From NCBI RefSeq assembly GCF_947494555.1, contig NZ_CANLVF010000007.1, forward strand, positions 62,001-126,000: DNA of 64,000 nucleotides, read 5' to 3'. The notes under the pieces are model-generated. The model was not told where the DNA came from. It made no database searches and worked only from the letters and a program-made list of their open reading frames with translations. A program made the translations under genes and the position numbers. Below are positions 8,423 to 16,461 of this stretch, piece after piece. Numbering within the stretch: the stretch's first letter is position 1; every line of letters begins with the position of its first letter. This DNA is from an uncultured Roseibium sp. (GTDB lineage: Bacteria > Pseudomonadota > Alphaproteobacteria > Rhizobiales > Stappiaceae).

Positions 8423-8535
8423 ACAACCTGTTCGCTGTCGCTTTATTTGCACTTTGCCTCGTAGGCATCTCAACACCATCTTTTGCCGGTCCAGGACAGG
8501 GAACAGTTTATGTTTTGACTAGTAGTCCTCAGTGA
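8419..8535 (+). CDS. Very small exported peptide, 38 residues
   Basis: The ATG overlaps the previous stop as ATGA. The product starts with a textbook Sec signal: MNNLFAVALFALCLVG, then a TPSFA cleavage site. That would leave a mature peptide of about 15 residues beginning GPGQGTVYV. Translational coupling favours real expression. It may be a genuine secreted peptide, or the stub of a longer secreted protein cut off by a deletion; the sequence after the stop offers no obvious continuation. Confidence 0.45.
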   Translation: MNNLFAVALFALCLVGISTPSFAGPGQGTVYVLTSSPQ

Positions 8536-8625
8536 TCGGGCCTCAATTTATGTCCCGTCTTGCTGTTGGACATTTCTGACAGATACGACGAAACCGCATT
8601 CTTTGGTCGGCTACCGCCCGACTCC

Positions 8626-10911
8626 TCAGTGCTCTTCACTTTCCGGTGGAGCGTCGTCCTCAGGTTCTGAAGCCTTGACCTTCTTCTTGCCGGCCTGCTT
8701 TGGAACCTCTTGTTCTTGCTCCGCATAGGGCGGTGTCGCGGCATGGTAGGTGACTTGCGGGAATGGAATTTCAATGCCGCGTTCGTCGAACACTTGCTTG
8801 ATGTATTCGTTGTAGGCGCGTCCGACACCCCATTGATCGCCAGGCGTCGTCTTGATCCGCGCCCTAAGGTCGATCGAGCTGGCACCGAAGGCGGTCACGC
8901 CGTGCATTTCCAGATCGCCGAAGATTTTTGATTTGAAATCCGTCTCCTGCAGGCGCCGGAAGGCTTCCTCCATGGCCTCCTTGGCAAAGGCAATATCGGT
9001 ATCGTAGGAAACACCGATAAGCGCGACATGATACGAGAAGCCACGCATGAAATTCGAGACCATGTCGACAGAAGAAAACGGAATGATATGGGTCGTTCCA
9101 TCCAGGTCCCGCATGCGCACGGAACGGATCGTGATCCCTTCCACCGTGCCGGTAACACCGGCAACAGTTACGACATCGCCCTCGTTGATGGCATTTTCGA
9201 TCTGAATGAAGGCGCCGGTAATGATGTCTTTCACCAGGGTCTGCGCGCCGAAGGAAATCGCCAGACCGACGACACCTGCACCGGCGATCAGGGGACCGAT
9301 ATTGACGCCGATCTCTGAGAGCGCCAACAGCGCTGCCATGACGATAATCACAACAGTGAAGGCATTGCGGAACAATTGGAAGAGGGTCCGCTCGCGCGCG
9401 CTGACAATATACCCGGCACGCGACTGAAGACGCAGATCGACCCAGGACATGACCGCCAGCCAAACGACGAAGGCGACGAGCAGCACCATGATGGCAGCCC
9501 CATAGCTGCTTACCAGCGAGAAACCGGCCTCACTGTAAATCCAGTCGATGACGCTCAGAAGGCCCCAGATATCCATCAGCAAGAGGATCGTGGCGAGGAA
9601 AACGACAAAGCGGATGATTTTCAAAAGGCGGGGAACGAAGGCGTTGAGACGATATTGCAGCGCTGGCAGTTTCTGATGAATGTCATCAGGCAACCGGATA
9701 CCGCCCTTGATGGCGCGGGTCATCACCAGCGAAATGAGCATGCCGGCCATGATTGTGATGATCGAAAACCCGGTTGCCCTCAGAATAATTGTTGTCGCGT
9801 CGAAAGGACGTGTCACCCAGACCAGGAAAACGGCAAGGATGTAGCCGTATGCGCCGATATGCCAGAGATTGCCGAGATTGGAGAGTGCCCTTTGCGCCAG
9901 GACGCTGTGCATCGTCTCGGCATAGGCCTTGGCGCCCTCTCGGACTTTGACGCGGTTCTGTTTGATGAGAACCATCAGATAGAGCATGCCCAAAAGCACG
10001 ATGAGGAACCTCAGCGCATTTCCCAGAACGAAGGAAACGGCCAGGTTTGCTGCCGGGACGGCCAGAAAGACACCAAAATTGTTCCAGTACATGTAGATAC
10101 GCAACCGCGCGTACCAGTAATCAGACGCATCGTCGGAAAACGGCAGCAGTCTGAGTTCGGGACGCTTCGGTGCAAACACGAACCGCAACGCAACGTTCGC
10201 CATACCGGTTATGAAAAAGGCATTCAGCGCGAGGCTTTCCTGGATTGTCACGCCTGTGTCGAGACCGCCGAACCCGGTGAGCGCAACGAAGTAACCGACC
10301 CCGAGCCCTATAGCGACCGTGAGAGCATCGATAAGCGTCGTGACAATCAGGATCGTCGCCCGCATCAGACCGCCCCCATATCGAGCGCGCACAGCCATCT
10401 TGGGGTAGAGCCGACGGGCGGCAAACTGTGCCACCCAGAACGCAGCGTAGGCAGTCGCCAGGACGATTGCGACCTGCAGCACGACTTCGTTTACACGATC
10501 CCATTTGATGGGAATGTCCCCGCGCAAGACCAGCAGCAATCCCCTCAGGGAGTGACGGGACCTGTCCAGCACCACGCCGATTTCATCGGCGATAGCCCGC
10601 GTGTATTCGCCAACACGAATGACAAACCCCTGTCCCGCCGAGACGGGCTCCTCAGCGCCGTCCGCTGTTTCAGTTGATGCTTCGCCGCCGGTTTCGGGAG
10701 CCGGCTGCTCTTCACCTGCGTTTTTTTTCAAAAGTTCGATGAGCTCTTTGCGGCTGTCTGGATCGTTCAGAACCTTTATGAGCGCTTCGCTTGCCTGCTT
10801 CAGATCAGCACTTTCATCCGGTGCACCGGTGTCGGTTTGCCCGATTGCCGGAACCGCGAACAAGAGGGCGATGCCCATCAAGGCTGCAACACATAAATGC
10901 AGAGGTTTCAT
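8626..10911 (-). CDS. Large MscS-family mechanosensitive channel
   Basis: A 761-residue inner-membrane protein. A signal peptide (MKPLHLCVAALMGIALLFAV) is followed by a short acidic periplasmic segment, many membrane helices, and a C-terminal MscS core from about residue 520. The pore-lining helix and beta domain are recognisable in GAGVVGLAISFGAQTLVKD, then INEGDVVTVAGVTGTVEGIT and IPFPQVTYH. It should open under membrane tension to release solutes during hypo-osmotic shock. The ATG at 10911 is chosen over an upstream start at 11043 because it opens a clean signal peptide. The C-terminus has a charged tail (QAGKKKVKASEPEDD). It is monocistronic here. Confidence 0.9.
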   Translation of the reverse strand: MKPLHLCVAALMGIALLFAVPAIGQTDTGAPDESADLKQASEALIKVLNDPDSRKELIELLKKNAGEEQPAPETGGEASTETADGAEEPVSAGQGFVIRVGEYTRAIADEIGVVLDRSRHSLRGLLLVLRGDIPIKWDRVNEVVLQVAIVLATAYAAFWVAQFAARRLYPKMAVRARYGGGLMRATILIVTTLIDALTVAIGLGVGYFVALTGFGGLDTGVTIQESLALNAFFITGMANVALRFVFAPKRPELRLLPFSDDASDYWYARLRIYMYWNNFGVFLAVPAANLAVSFVLGNALRFLIVLLGMLYLMVLIKQNRVKVREGAKAYAETMHSVLAQRALSNLGNLWHIGAYGYILAVFLVWVTRPFDATTIILRATGFSIITIMAGMLISLVMTRAIKGGIRLPDDIHQKLPALQYRLNAFVPRLLKIIRFVVFLATILLLMDIWGLLSVIDWIYSEAGFSLVSSYGAAIMVLLVAFVVWLAVMSWVDLRLQSRAGYIVSARERTLFQLFRNAFTVVIIVMAALLALSEIGVNIGPLIAGAGVVGLAISFGAQTLVKDIITGAFIQIENAINEGDVVTVAGVTGTVEGITIRSVRMRDLDGTTHIIPFSSVDMVSNFMRGFSYHVALIGVSYDTDIAFAKEAMEEAFRRLQETDFKSKIFGDLEMHGVTAFGASSIDLRARIKTTPGDQWGVGRAYNEYIKQVFDERGIEIPFPQVTYHAATPPYAEQEQEVPKQAGKKKVKASEPEDDAPPESEEH

Positions 10912-11201
10912 GCCAAATCCGCTTCGGTTGAGAGTGGGAACCGAACCCTTCCTCCAACGACAATAGAAAGGAACTGTGCCGGATGAAAAGCCATTCACAA
11001 AAACAGTCAACGGATTTAACGACTTGCCAAGTAGTGCGGGCAAAAAAACGCAACTTTATTTCATTTGGTCAAATAATCTTCGAACAATACAATTTCAGAG
11101 GAAAAAGATACAAACTAACCTAAGGTCAATTAACTGAGACCCACTTTTCGGTAACGTAAAAATAACAATATTGCATCATTCTTTCCCGCTACGGAGGAAA
11201 A

Positions 11202-12278
11202 ATGGCAAGTTCGCTTATCAGTCTTGCAAAAGATGAGACCCTTGAGGGTCGGCAAAAACTGTTTGCCGAAGTCAGCAAGCTTGTCATCGCGGACCTCAAC
11301 GAACGTTCCTCCAAGGAGCTCGATTTATTCGCCGAAGTCATGCTGATGCTCTATGGCAACAGCGACCTGGACGATCGGCTCCACCTTGCCCAAAAACTCG
11401 CACCCAGCGCGCAGAGCCCGGCAGATCTCGTATTGCGGATCGCAAAGGACGACGTCAAGGTTGCCATGCCGGTGCTGGCCGAGTGCAAACTGTTCACCCT
11501 AGACGATTTGCTGGACCTCGTGGCGCAAGCCGGCGAAGCCCATATGGTCGTTCTGGCAAGCCGAAAGGACCTGCCGACCGAGGTTTCGGATGCACTTGCG
11601 CAAAGGGGTGGCTCAGCTGTGCTTCGGGCACTTGCCGGCAACCAGGCTGCAAAGCTTTCGCGTGAGACCATGCACAAACTTGGAAAGCTGGCCCTCGAAG
11701 ACAGCGCCCTCTGTGACGATCTCGTGCTTCGCCCGGATCTCTCGCCGGCTGTCTGCCAGGAACTGCTCCCGCTTGTGAACGACGACATCAAGAAGCGGTT
11801 GCGCAATATTATCGAAGGCTCGTTTTCGCAGGAACAGCGCGACCAGATCGCTCGGCTGAAGGTGTTGCGCAAGACCTTTGGCGAAGCCCTTAACACTCAG
11901 GATATCGGGTCTCTCTGGCGTGAGGCCGAACGCTCGGCGGTGACGCTGGATGAACTCATGATCCTGCTCTTGCAGGACGGTCGTTTCAACCACGCTATTG
12001 AATTGCTCAGTGCACGCGGCAGGATCGCACTGTCCGCCTTGAAAGACGCTGTCTTCAACGGGAAGCGGGATGTGGTTCTCAGGACTGCGGCCAAGGCCGG
12101 CCTGGAAATGCCGGCATTCGCGCTATTGGCCAAGTCCCGGTGCGCGAACCTGAAACTCCCTGCAGCGCAAGGTGCAGAATGGACTTCAGCTTACGTCAAG
12201 CACGTCGCAGAGGCGGCAAAGGCCAGGCAGTCCCGGTGTGACGATTTTCAGGCACGCCGCCGCGAAAAGTCGGCTTAA
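11202..12278 (+). CDS. DUF2336 domain-containing protein
   Basis: A 358-residue cytoplasmic protein made of leucine-rich helical repeats resembling HEAT repeats, such as LILRPDLSPAVCQ-like and VLASRKDLPTEVSDALAQRG. These are the hallmark of DUF2336, an alphaproteobacterial family of unknown function. The ATG follows GGAGGAAA. DUF2336 genes often occur near flagellar or cell-cycle genes, and here it precedes fliJ-fliI and ctrA by a few kilobases. The function is not known; a scaffold or adaptor role is only a guess from the repeat architecture. Confidence 0.8.
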   Translation: MASSLISLAKDETLEGRQKLFAEVSKLVIADLNERSSKELDLFAEVMLMLYGNSDLDDRLHLAQKLAPSAQSPADLVLRIAKDDVKVAMPVLAECKLFTLDDLLDLVAQAGEAHMVVLASRKDLPTEVSDALAQRGGSAVLRALAGNQAAKLSRETMHKLGKLALEDSALCDDLVLRPDLSPAVCQELLPLVNDDIKKRLRNIIEGSFSQEQRDQIARLKVLRKTFGEALNTQDIGSLWREAERSAVTLDELMILLLQDGRFNHAIELLSARGRIALSALKDAVFNGKRDVVLRTAAKAGLEMPAFALLAKSRCANLKLPAAQGAEWTSAYVKHVAEAAKARQSRCDDFQARRREKSA

Positions 12279-12331
12279 ATCTTCCAGCCAGATACCACTC
12301 ACCATAGCACCGTACGTGTCTGAAAGCGGGC

Positions 12332-12766
12332 CTAGGCCCTTCTGCACAAGCTTGCGGCGGCCGCCGTCGTGATGGTTGCCGCCGCATAGAACCAAAGGCC
12401 CGGCAGGATGGCGGCAGCAGCCAAGCCGCTGGTCTTGGCCGCGAACAACACGAGAGCGACCAGCATCACGTCAAGCATCGACCACTTGCTGACTGTCGAC
12501 AAAAGCGCAAGGGAACGCGAATTGCCTCCGGTCATGGCCGCTATATGGATAAGGAGTATTTTGACCCCGGGAAAACCGATCGAAAACAGACCAACAATCG
12601 CTGCGAGTGCAACATCTCCCTGCCGCCAAAGCTCCGTGATCATCTCAATGAGGTTGGGGCGCTCTTCCAGGAAGTACAATTTTTCAAAGCGCATAAGCGG
12701 TTGCGTGAGACCGAGTGCGAAAGAGAAAGCCGATAGCGGCAAGAGCAATGCCAGAAACGTTCGCAT
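12332..12766 (-). CDS. Paraquat-inducible protein A-like membrane protein
   Basis: A 144-residue protein with four hydrophobic helices (about residues 3-20, 50-75, 88-110 and 114-138). The pattern, including LTQPLMRFEKLYF, GDVALAAIVGLFSIGFPGVK and STVSKWSMLDVMLVALVLF, is that of PqiA. Classical PqiA proteins carry two such modules and work with MCE-type lipid transport proteins; this is a single-module, stand-alone version. No pqiB/MCE genes are adjacent, so its partner is unclear. Confidence 0.8.
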   Translation of the reverse strand: MRTFLALLLPLSAFSFALGLTQPLMRFEKLYFLEERPNLIEMITELWRQGDVALAAIVGLFSIGFPGVKILLIHIAAMTGGNSRSLALLSTVSKWSMLDVMLVALVLFAAKTSGLAAAAILPGLWFYAAATITTAAAASLCRRA

Positions 12767-12970
12767 GAAAATTGCTCCCCGCAGGTCAGGACAAATGGAC
12801 TTCAGACATATGATTATTTGAGTGCCACATTCAAACGCCCCAACATACTGAATACGTTGATGGGATGCTCCAAAAGATAAAACCTGCCCGTCTTGCCAGA
12901 CGACCAGGCATCTCTTTCAAAATACGACCGGGGCTCATTTGAGCGAAACCCACACGATGCGTCTTTGCTT

Positions 12971-13378
12971 CTAACGCAGGCGTGCTCGTGCAGCAACTTC
13001 GTCAAGCTGCTCCTGTTCGGCAATTTCCTGTGCAGTCCGCTCACGCTGATGATCGCGCTCTTCCAGTTGCTCGAACTTTTTCAGCTCTTCAATGGCGGCA
13101 CTGAGTTCATCCTGCGCGCGCTGCAACTGGTCATCCAGTTCATGCGCGGAATTGCGAAGATTGTCGCGCCGGTCAGCAGCAGCTTTTGCAAACGTCGGAT
13201 AGGCAAAATGGGTAACATCCGTGATGCCGACCCGCTCCTGCTCGGAACGAATCTGGTCATCCAGCTCATCGGCCATCCGATTGAACTCGGCAATCATGCT
13301 TTCAATCTGCGCGAGTTGCCGACGTTTTTCATCGACCTGGAACCGCTTCAAACGGATCAAACTGTCGCGGGTTTTCAT
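12971..13378 (-). CDS. fliJ: Flagellar export chaperone/ATPase-stalk protein FliJ
   Basis: A 135-residue, highly charged, almost wholly coiled-coil protein (KTRDSLIRLKRFQVDEKRRQ at the start; repeated Glu/Gln/Arg heptads to the end). It lies 28 bp downstream of fliI on the same strand, the standard fliI-fliJ order. FliJ sits in the centre of the FliI hexamer, linking the ATPase to the FlhA export gate and recycling export chaperones. FliJ sequences diverge strongly, so the call rests on position, size and coiled-coil character. Confidence 0.85.
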   Translation of the reverse strand: MKTRDSLIRLKRFQVDEKRRQLAQIESMIAEFNRMADELDDQIRSEQERVGITDVTHFAYPTFAKAAADRRDNLRNSAHELDDQLQRAQDELSAAIEELKKFEQLEERDHQRERTAQEIAEQEQLDEVAARARLR

Positions 13379-13406
13379 AACTCAATACTCCCCTAACATG
13401 GGCAGT

Positions 13407-14732
13407 CTACTCCGGAGTCATTTCCAAAAGGTTGGCGAGTTGAAAATATCCGTCGGAAAGTGATGTTGATTCGTCTTTTCCCTGATTCAGGAAGTCGTCG
13501 ATCAGTTCGAAACGGTGAATCGCTTCATCCACAGTAGGGTCGGACCCCTTCCGGTAAGCGCCCAACCGGATGAGTTCTTCCATGTCAGTATATGTCGACA
13601 GCAATTGCCTGGCCTTCCTCAGCACAGGAAGCTGCTCGGGAGGCACACAGCGCGGCATGGTCCGTGAGACGGACTTCAAAACATTGATGGCCGGATACCT
13701 TCCGCGCTCGGCAATCGCCCTTTCCATCACGACATGCCCGTCCAATATGCCGCGAACCGCGTCCGCAACCGGTTCATTATGATTGTCGCCTTCCACAAGC
13801 ACTGTAAAAAGACCGGTAATCGATCCTGAGCCGTTCTTCCCCGGACCGGCCCGTTCCAGAAGACGCGGCAATTCAGTAAAAACAGTCGGCGTATAGCCCT
13901 TGGAGGTCGGCGGCTCACCGATGGACAGCCCGATCTCGCGTTGTGCCATGGCAAACCGGGTAATTGAATCCATCATGCAAAGGACGTTTTTGCCTTCGTC
14001 GCGAAAATGCTCGGCAACGGTCATCGACAGGTAGGCCGCCTGTCGGCGCATCAGAACGCTTTCGTCCGATGTCGCAACCACAACGACCGACCGCGCAAGT
14101 CCGTCCTCGCCCAGATCGTCCTCGATGAATTCCTGAACTTCCCTGCCGCGTTCGCCGATCAGGCCGATCACCGCGACATCGCAACTGGTGTTGCGCGCAA
14201 GCATGGACATAAGTACGGATTTTCCGACACCAGAGCCGGCGAATATCCCCATGCGCTGTCCTTCGCAGCATGTAACGAAGGTATTCAGAGCCCGCACGCC
14301 AAGATCGAGCGGACCGCCGACACGTTTGCGCTCAGACGCCGGTGGCGGCGTACTGCGAAGTTTGCGGGGCACTGCTCCATATTGAATAGGCCCCTTCCCG
14401 TCGATGGGCTCACCGTGGGCGTTCACAACCCTGCCCAGCCACGCGTCTCCTGGATGTACGACACTTTCGCGGGAACTGATGACCGCCTTGCACCCCATTC
14501 TGACCCCTTCAAGGCCCGAAAATGGCATGCACAACGCGTGTTCCTCGCGAAAGCCGACCACTTCCGCCGGAACTTTCGGGTTATCCTCACCGTTTTCGAT
14601 CAAAAGCCGCGACCCGACACTCATCTCGTGAATCGGCCCCGCGATCTCGACAAGGAGCCCCTGAACCGCAGTGACGCGCCCGTAGATTTCGGTCTGCATG
14701 AGCGAATCAATCTCGGCGAAAAGCGCCTTCAA
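13407..14732 (-). CDS. fliI: Flagellum-specific ATPase FliI
   Basis: A 441-residue type III export ATPase related to the F1 beta subunit. Walker A is FAGSGVGKSVLMSMLAR and Walker B ends VLCMMDSITRFAMAQREI; the type III signature SIGEPPTSKGYTPTVF follows. It drives export of flagellar rod, hook and filament subunits with FliH and FliJ. The start codon is probably TTG at 14732 with AAAGGAA about 8 nt upstream; an ATG twelve codons in would cut the conserved N-terminus. It is divergent from ctrA, and TTAACC-type boxes lie in the shared intergenic region, so CtrA control is plausible. Confidence 0.95.
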   Translation of the reverse strand: MKALFAEIDSLMQTEIYGRVTAVQGLLVEIAGPIHEMSVGSRLLIENGEDNPKVPAEVVGFREEHALCMPFSGLEGVRMGCKAVISSRESVVHPGDAWLGRVVNAHGEPIDGKGPIQYGAVPRKLRSTPPPASERKRVGGPLDLGVRALNTFVTCCEGQRMGIFAGSGVGKSVLMSMLARNTSCDVAVIGLIGERGREVQEFIEDDLGEDGLARSVVVVATSDESVLMRRQAAYLSMTVAEHFRDEGKNVLCMMDSITRFAMAQREIGLSIGEPPTSKGYTPTVFTELPRLLERAGPGKNGSGSITGLFTVLVEGDNHNEPVADAVRGILDGHVVMERAIAERGRYPAINVLKSVSRTMPRCVPPEQLPVLRKARQLLSTYTDMEELIRLGAYRKGSDPTVDEAIHRFELIDDFLNQGKDESTSLSDGYFQLANLLEMTPE

Positions 14733-14784
14733 GGAAAATTCCTTTCTCAGTTAACGGATTTGGTAACCGATCGTTTACTACTCT

Positions 14785-14798
14785 GGTTAATCTTAACC
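14785..14798. promoter_or_regulatory. GGTTAA-TC-TTAACC palindrome (candidate CtrA site)
   Basis: A perfect 14-bp palindrome of two CtrA half-site-like TTAACC boxes, 53 bp before the fliI start. The spacing is not the canonical TTAA-N7-TTAA, so binding is uncertain. Confidence 0.45.
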
Positions 14799-14883
14799 TT
14801 TGGAAGGCTGACAAGCGAGAGCCATTTCGAAGTCAAAACGGTTTTGTTGAAAGGAATCTGAACGGAGTCGGTTAGATCGATTT

Positions 14884-14902
14884 CTTAATGTTCAACATTA
14901 AG
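14884..14902. promoter_or_regulatory. CTTAATGTT-C-AACATTAAG inverted repeat
   Basis: A perfect 9-bp inverted repeat with a single central base, about 200 bp before ctrA. It contains two TTAA cores. It suits a dimeric regulator; no T tract follows, so it is not a terminator. Confidence 0.45.
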
Positions 14903-14996
14903 CTTTGTGAATTCGCGTTTTTTTTGGGGATTCAACAAGTTGCTCGTTGTTCACAGATTCATTTCTTCGGAGCTTGCCGCTGCGAATCATATTTTG

Positions 14997-15009
14997 TTAA
15001 CCATTAACC
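14997..15009 (+). promoter_or_regulatory. TTAACC-A-TTAACC repeat (candidate CtrA box)
   Basis: Includes TTAACCAT, a sequence seen in CtrA half sites, as a direct repeat 7 bp apart. It lies 95 bp upstream of the ctrA ATG, where autoregulation would act. Confidence 0.5.
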
Positions 15010-15103
15010 GATAGCTTTGAGTCGGGGTTAACACAGTCCTTCGTAGCAGGCGCCGACATAGCCGTTGCGACTTGCCCAGGAAAGGCAGAACAAGGGGATT
15101 GGC

Positions 15104-15796
15104 ATGCGTGTATTGTTGATTGAGGATGACAGCGCCACAGCGCAGAGCATCGAGTTGATGCTGAAGTCCGAGAACTTCAACGTCTACACGACAGATCTTG
15201 GCGAGGAAGGCATCGACCTCGGCAAACTGTACGATTACGACATCATCATGTTGGATTTGAACCTGCCGGACATGTCCGGTTACGAGGTTCTCAGGACGCT
15301 CCGCGTCTCCAAGGTCAAGACACCGATCCTGATCTTGTCCGGCAACGCGGGCATTGAAGACAAGGTTCGCGGTCTTGGCTTCGGCGCGGACGACTACATG
15401 ACCAAGCCATTCCACAAGGATGAGCTGGTTGCGCGTATTCACGCGATCGTTCGCCGCTCCAAGGGACATGCTCAGTCGGTGATCGTCACCGGCGACCTGA
15501 AGGTGAACCTGGATACCAAGACGGTGGAGGTTGGCGGTCAGCGCGTTCACCTGACCGGCAAGGAGTACCAGATGCTCGAGCTGCTCTCACTGCGCAAGGG
15601 CACAACGCTCACCAAGGAAATGTTCCTGAACCATCTTTACGGCGGAATGGATGAGCCGGAACTGAAGATTATCGACGTCTTCATCTGTAAGCTCCGCAAG
15701 AAGCTCGCTTCTGCGACGTCCGGGAAGAACTACATCGAAACGGTCTGGGGCCGTGGATATGTTCTTCGCGAACCGGATGTTGAAGCCGCCGCCTGA
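15104..15796 (+). CDS. ctrA: Cell-cycle response regulator CtrA
   Basis: A 230-residue OmpR-type regulator. Its receiver domain has acidic residues at IEDD (7-9), phospho-acceptor D51 in MLDLNLPD and the switch Lys in MTKPFHKDE. The DNA-binding winged helix ends with YIETVWGRGYVLREP. The sequence and length match alphaproteobacterial CtrA, which controls replication, division, flagellar and pilus genes and is phosphorylated by CckA through ChpT. The ATG at 15104 follows AAGGGG; an upstream TTG frame is less likely. chpT lies 9 kb away and fliI is divergent. A strong terminator follows. Confidence 0.97.
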   Translation: MRVLLIEDDSATAQSIELMLKSENFNVYTTDLGEEGIDLGKLYDYDIIMLDLNLPDMSGYEVLRTLRVSKVKTPILILSGNAGIEDKVRGLGFGADDYMTKPFHKDELVARIHAIVRRSKGHAQSVIVTGDLKVNLDTKTVEVGGQRVHLTGKEYQMLELLSLRKGTTLTKEMFLNHLYGGMDEPELKIIDVFICKLRKKLASATSGKNYIETVWGRGYVLREPDVEAAA

Positions 15797-15817
15797 TTGG
15801 CCGAACCGATAGTTTTG

Positions 15818-15844
15818 AAAAGCCCCGGTATTCCGGGGCTTTTT
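15818..15844. terminator. Bidirectional terminator between ctrA and the VOC gene
   Basis: An 11-bp stem AAAAGCCCCGG / CCGGGGCTTTT around a TATT loop, with T tracts on both strands. It ends ctrA rightward and the convergent VOC gene leftward. Confidence 0.93.
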
Positions 15845-15886
15845 GTTTGGCATCCGCTGGAAGGCCTTTTACCCAATTAGCCGCTG

Positions 15887-16252
15887 TCAGCGATTTTCCG
15901 GTTCCCACAATTCCACCGGATTGCCCTCCGGATCATGGATCCTGGCAAAGCGGCCGATACCGTCCATCGTTTCCTCGCGCGATACCGTGATGTCCTGCTC
16001 GCGCAGGTAGGACAAGACAGCGTCCAGATCCGCGACGCGAAAATTCAACATGAATTGCCTGTCGTTAGGAAAATAGTCGGTATCCTCGGCAAAGGGTGCG
16101 AAAACCGTAACCCCGCCTTCGGAAACCCAGGGCGCCTGCTCCATATCTTTCGGGACCCGGTTAATGCCCAGATGCGTCTCATACCAAAGCGACAGCGCTT
16201 CGGGATCCTTTGCGCGGAAAAACACGCCGCCAACTCCCACAACACTTCTCAT
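15887..16252 (-). CDS. VOC (glyoxalase/bleomycin-resistance) family protein
   Basis: A 121-residue single-module VOC protein with the paired beta-alpha-beta units: VGGVFFRAKDPEALSLWYET at the N-terminus and RIHDPEGNPVELWEP at the C-terminus. The final Glu fits a metal ligand. Enzymes of this family isomerise or cleave small molecules or sequester drugs; the substrate here cannot be told. It is alone on the minus strand, convergent with ctrA. Confidence 0.85.
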   Translation of the reverse strand: MRSVVGVGGVFFRAKDPEALSLWYETHLGINRVPKDMEQAPWVSEGGVTVFAPFAEDTDYFPNDRQFMLNFRVADLDAVLSYLREQDITVSREETMDGIGRFARIHDPEGNPVELWEPENR

Positions 16253-16410
16253 AGCGCACTCCCGTTAGATGACTTTGCCTAGGCTGCCATCTTGCCACGA
16301 CGAACGCTCCAGGTCTGCGTTTTGAGGTTTGACCAGCGCGCAAAACGCACTGCAGGGGAAACATTGATCGTTGCAAAACCTGCGGAAAATGCTGTCGGGA
16401 CTGAAACTGA

Positions 16411-16435
16411 AAAGGGCCGGCATTGCCGGCCCTTC
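16411..16435 (-). terminator. Terminator of the metallo-beta-lactamase-fold gene
   Basis: A 10-bp stem (16412-16421 with 16425-16434) with a 3-nt loop and a following TTTTCAGTTT on the minus strand, 27 bp past the stop codon. Confidence 0.85.
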
Positions 16436-16461
16436 CGTTTTCCACGTGCACATTTTGTTTT

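Larger units (their letters stand above)
14733..15103. promoter_or_regulatory. Divergent fliI/ctrA control region
   Basis: A 371-bp region without a gene. It contains a palindrome of two TTAACC boxes (14785-14798), a 9-bp inverted repeat (14884-14902), TTAACC-A-TTAACC (14997-15009) and six GANTC sites at 14854, 14865, 14929, 14956, 14984 and 15019. GANTC is the methylation target of the cell-cycle methylase CcrM, and TTAACC resembles half of the CtrA box. The layout fits ctrA control by methylation state and autoregulation. Confidence 0.7.

Noticed and set aside
9376..10677. Plus-strand open frame (433 codons) opposite the MscS gene
   Set aside because: Antisense to a clear channel gene, very rich in His/Gln/Arg/Asp, no family resemblance.
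12767..12970. Possible small gene between the PqiA-like gene and fliJ
   Set aside because: Open frames there have no ribosome site or plausible product; treated as ordinary intergenic DNA.
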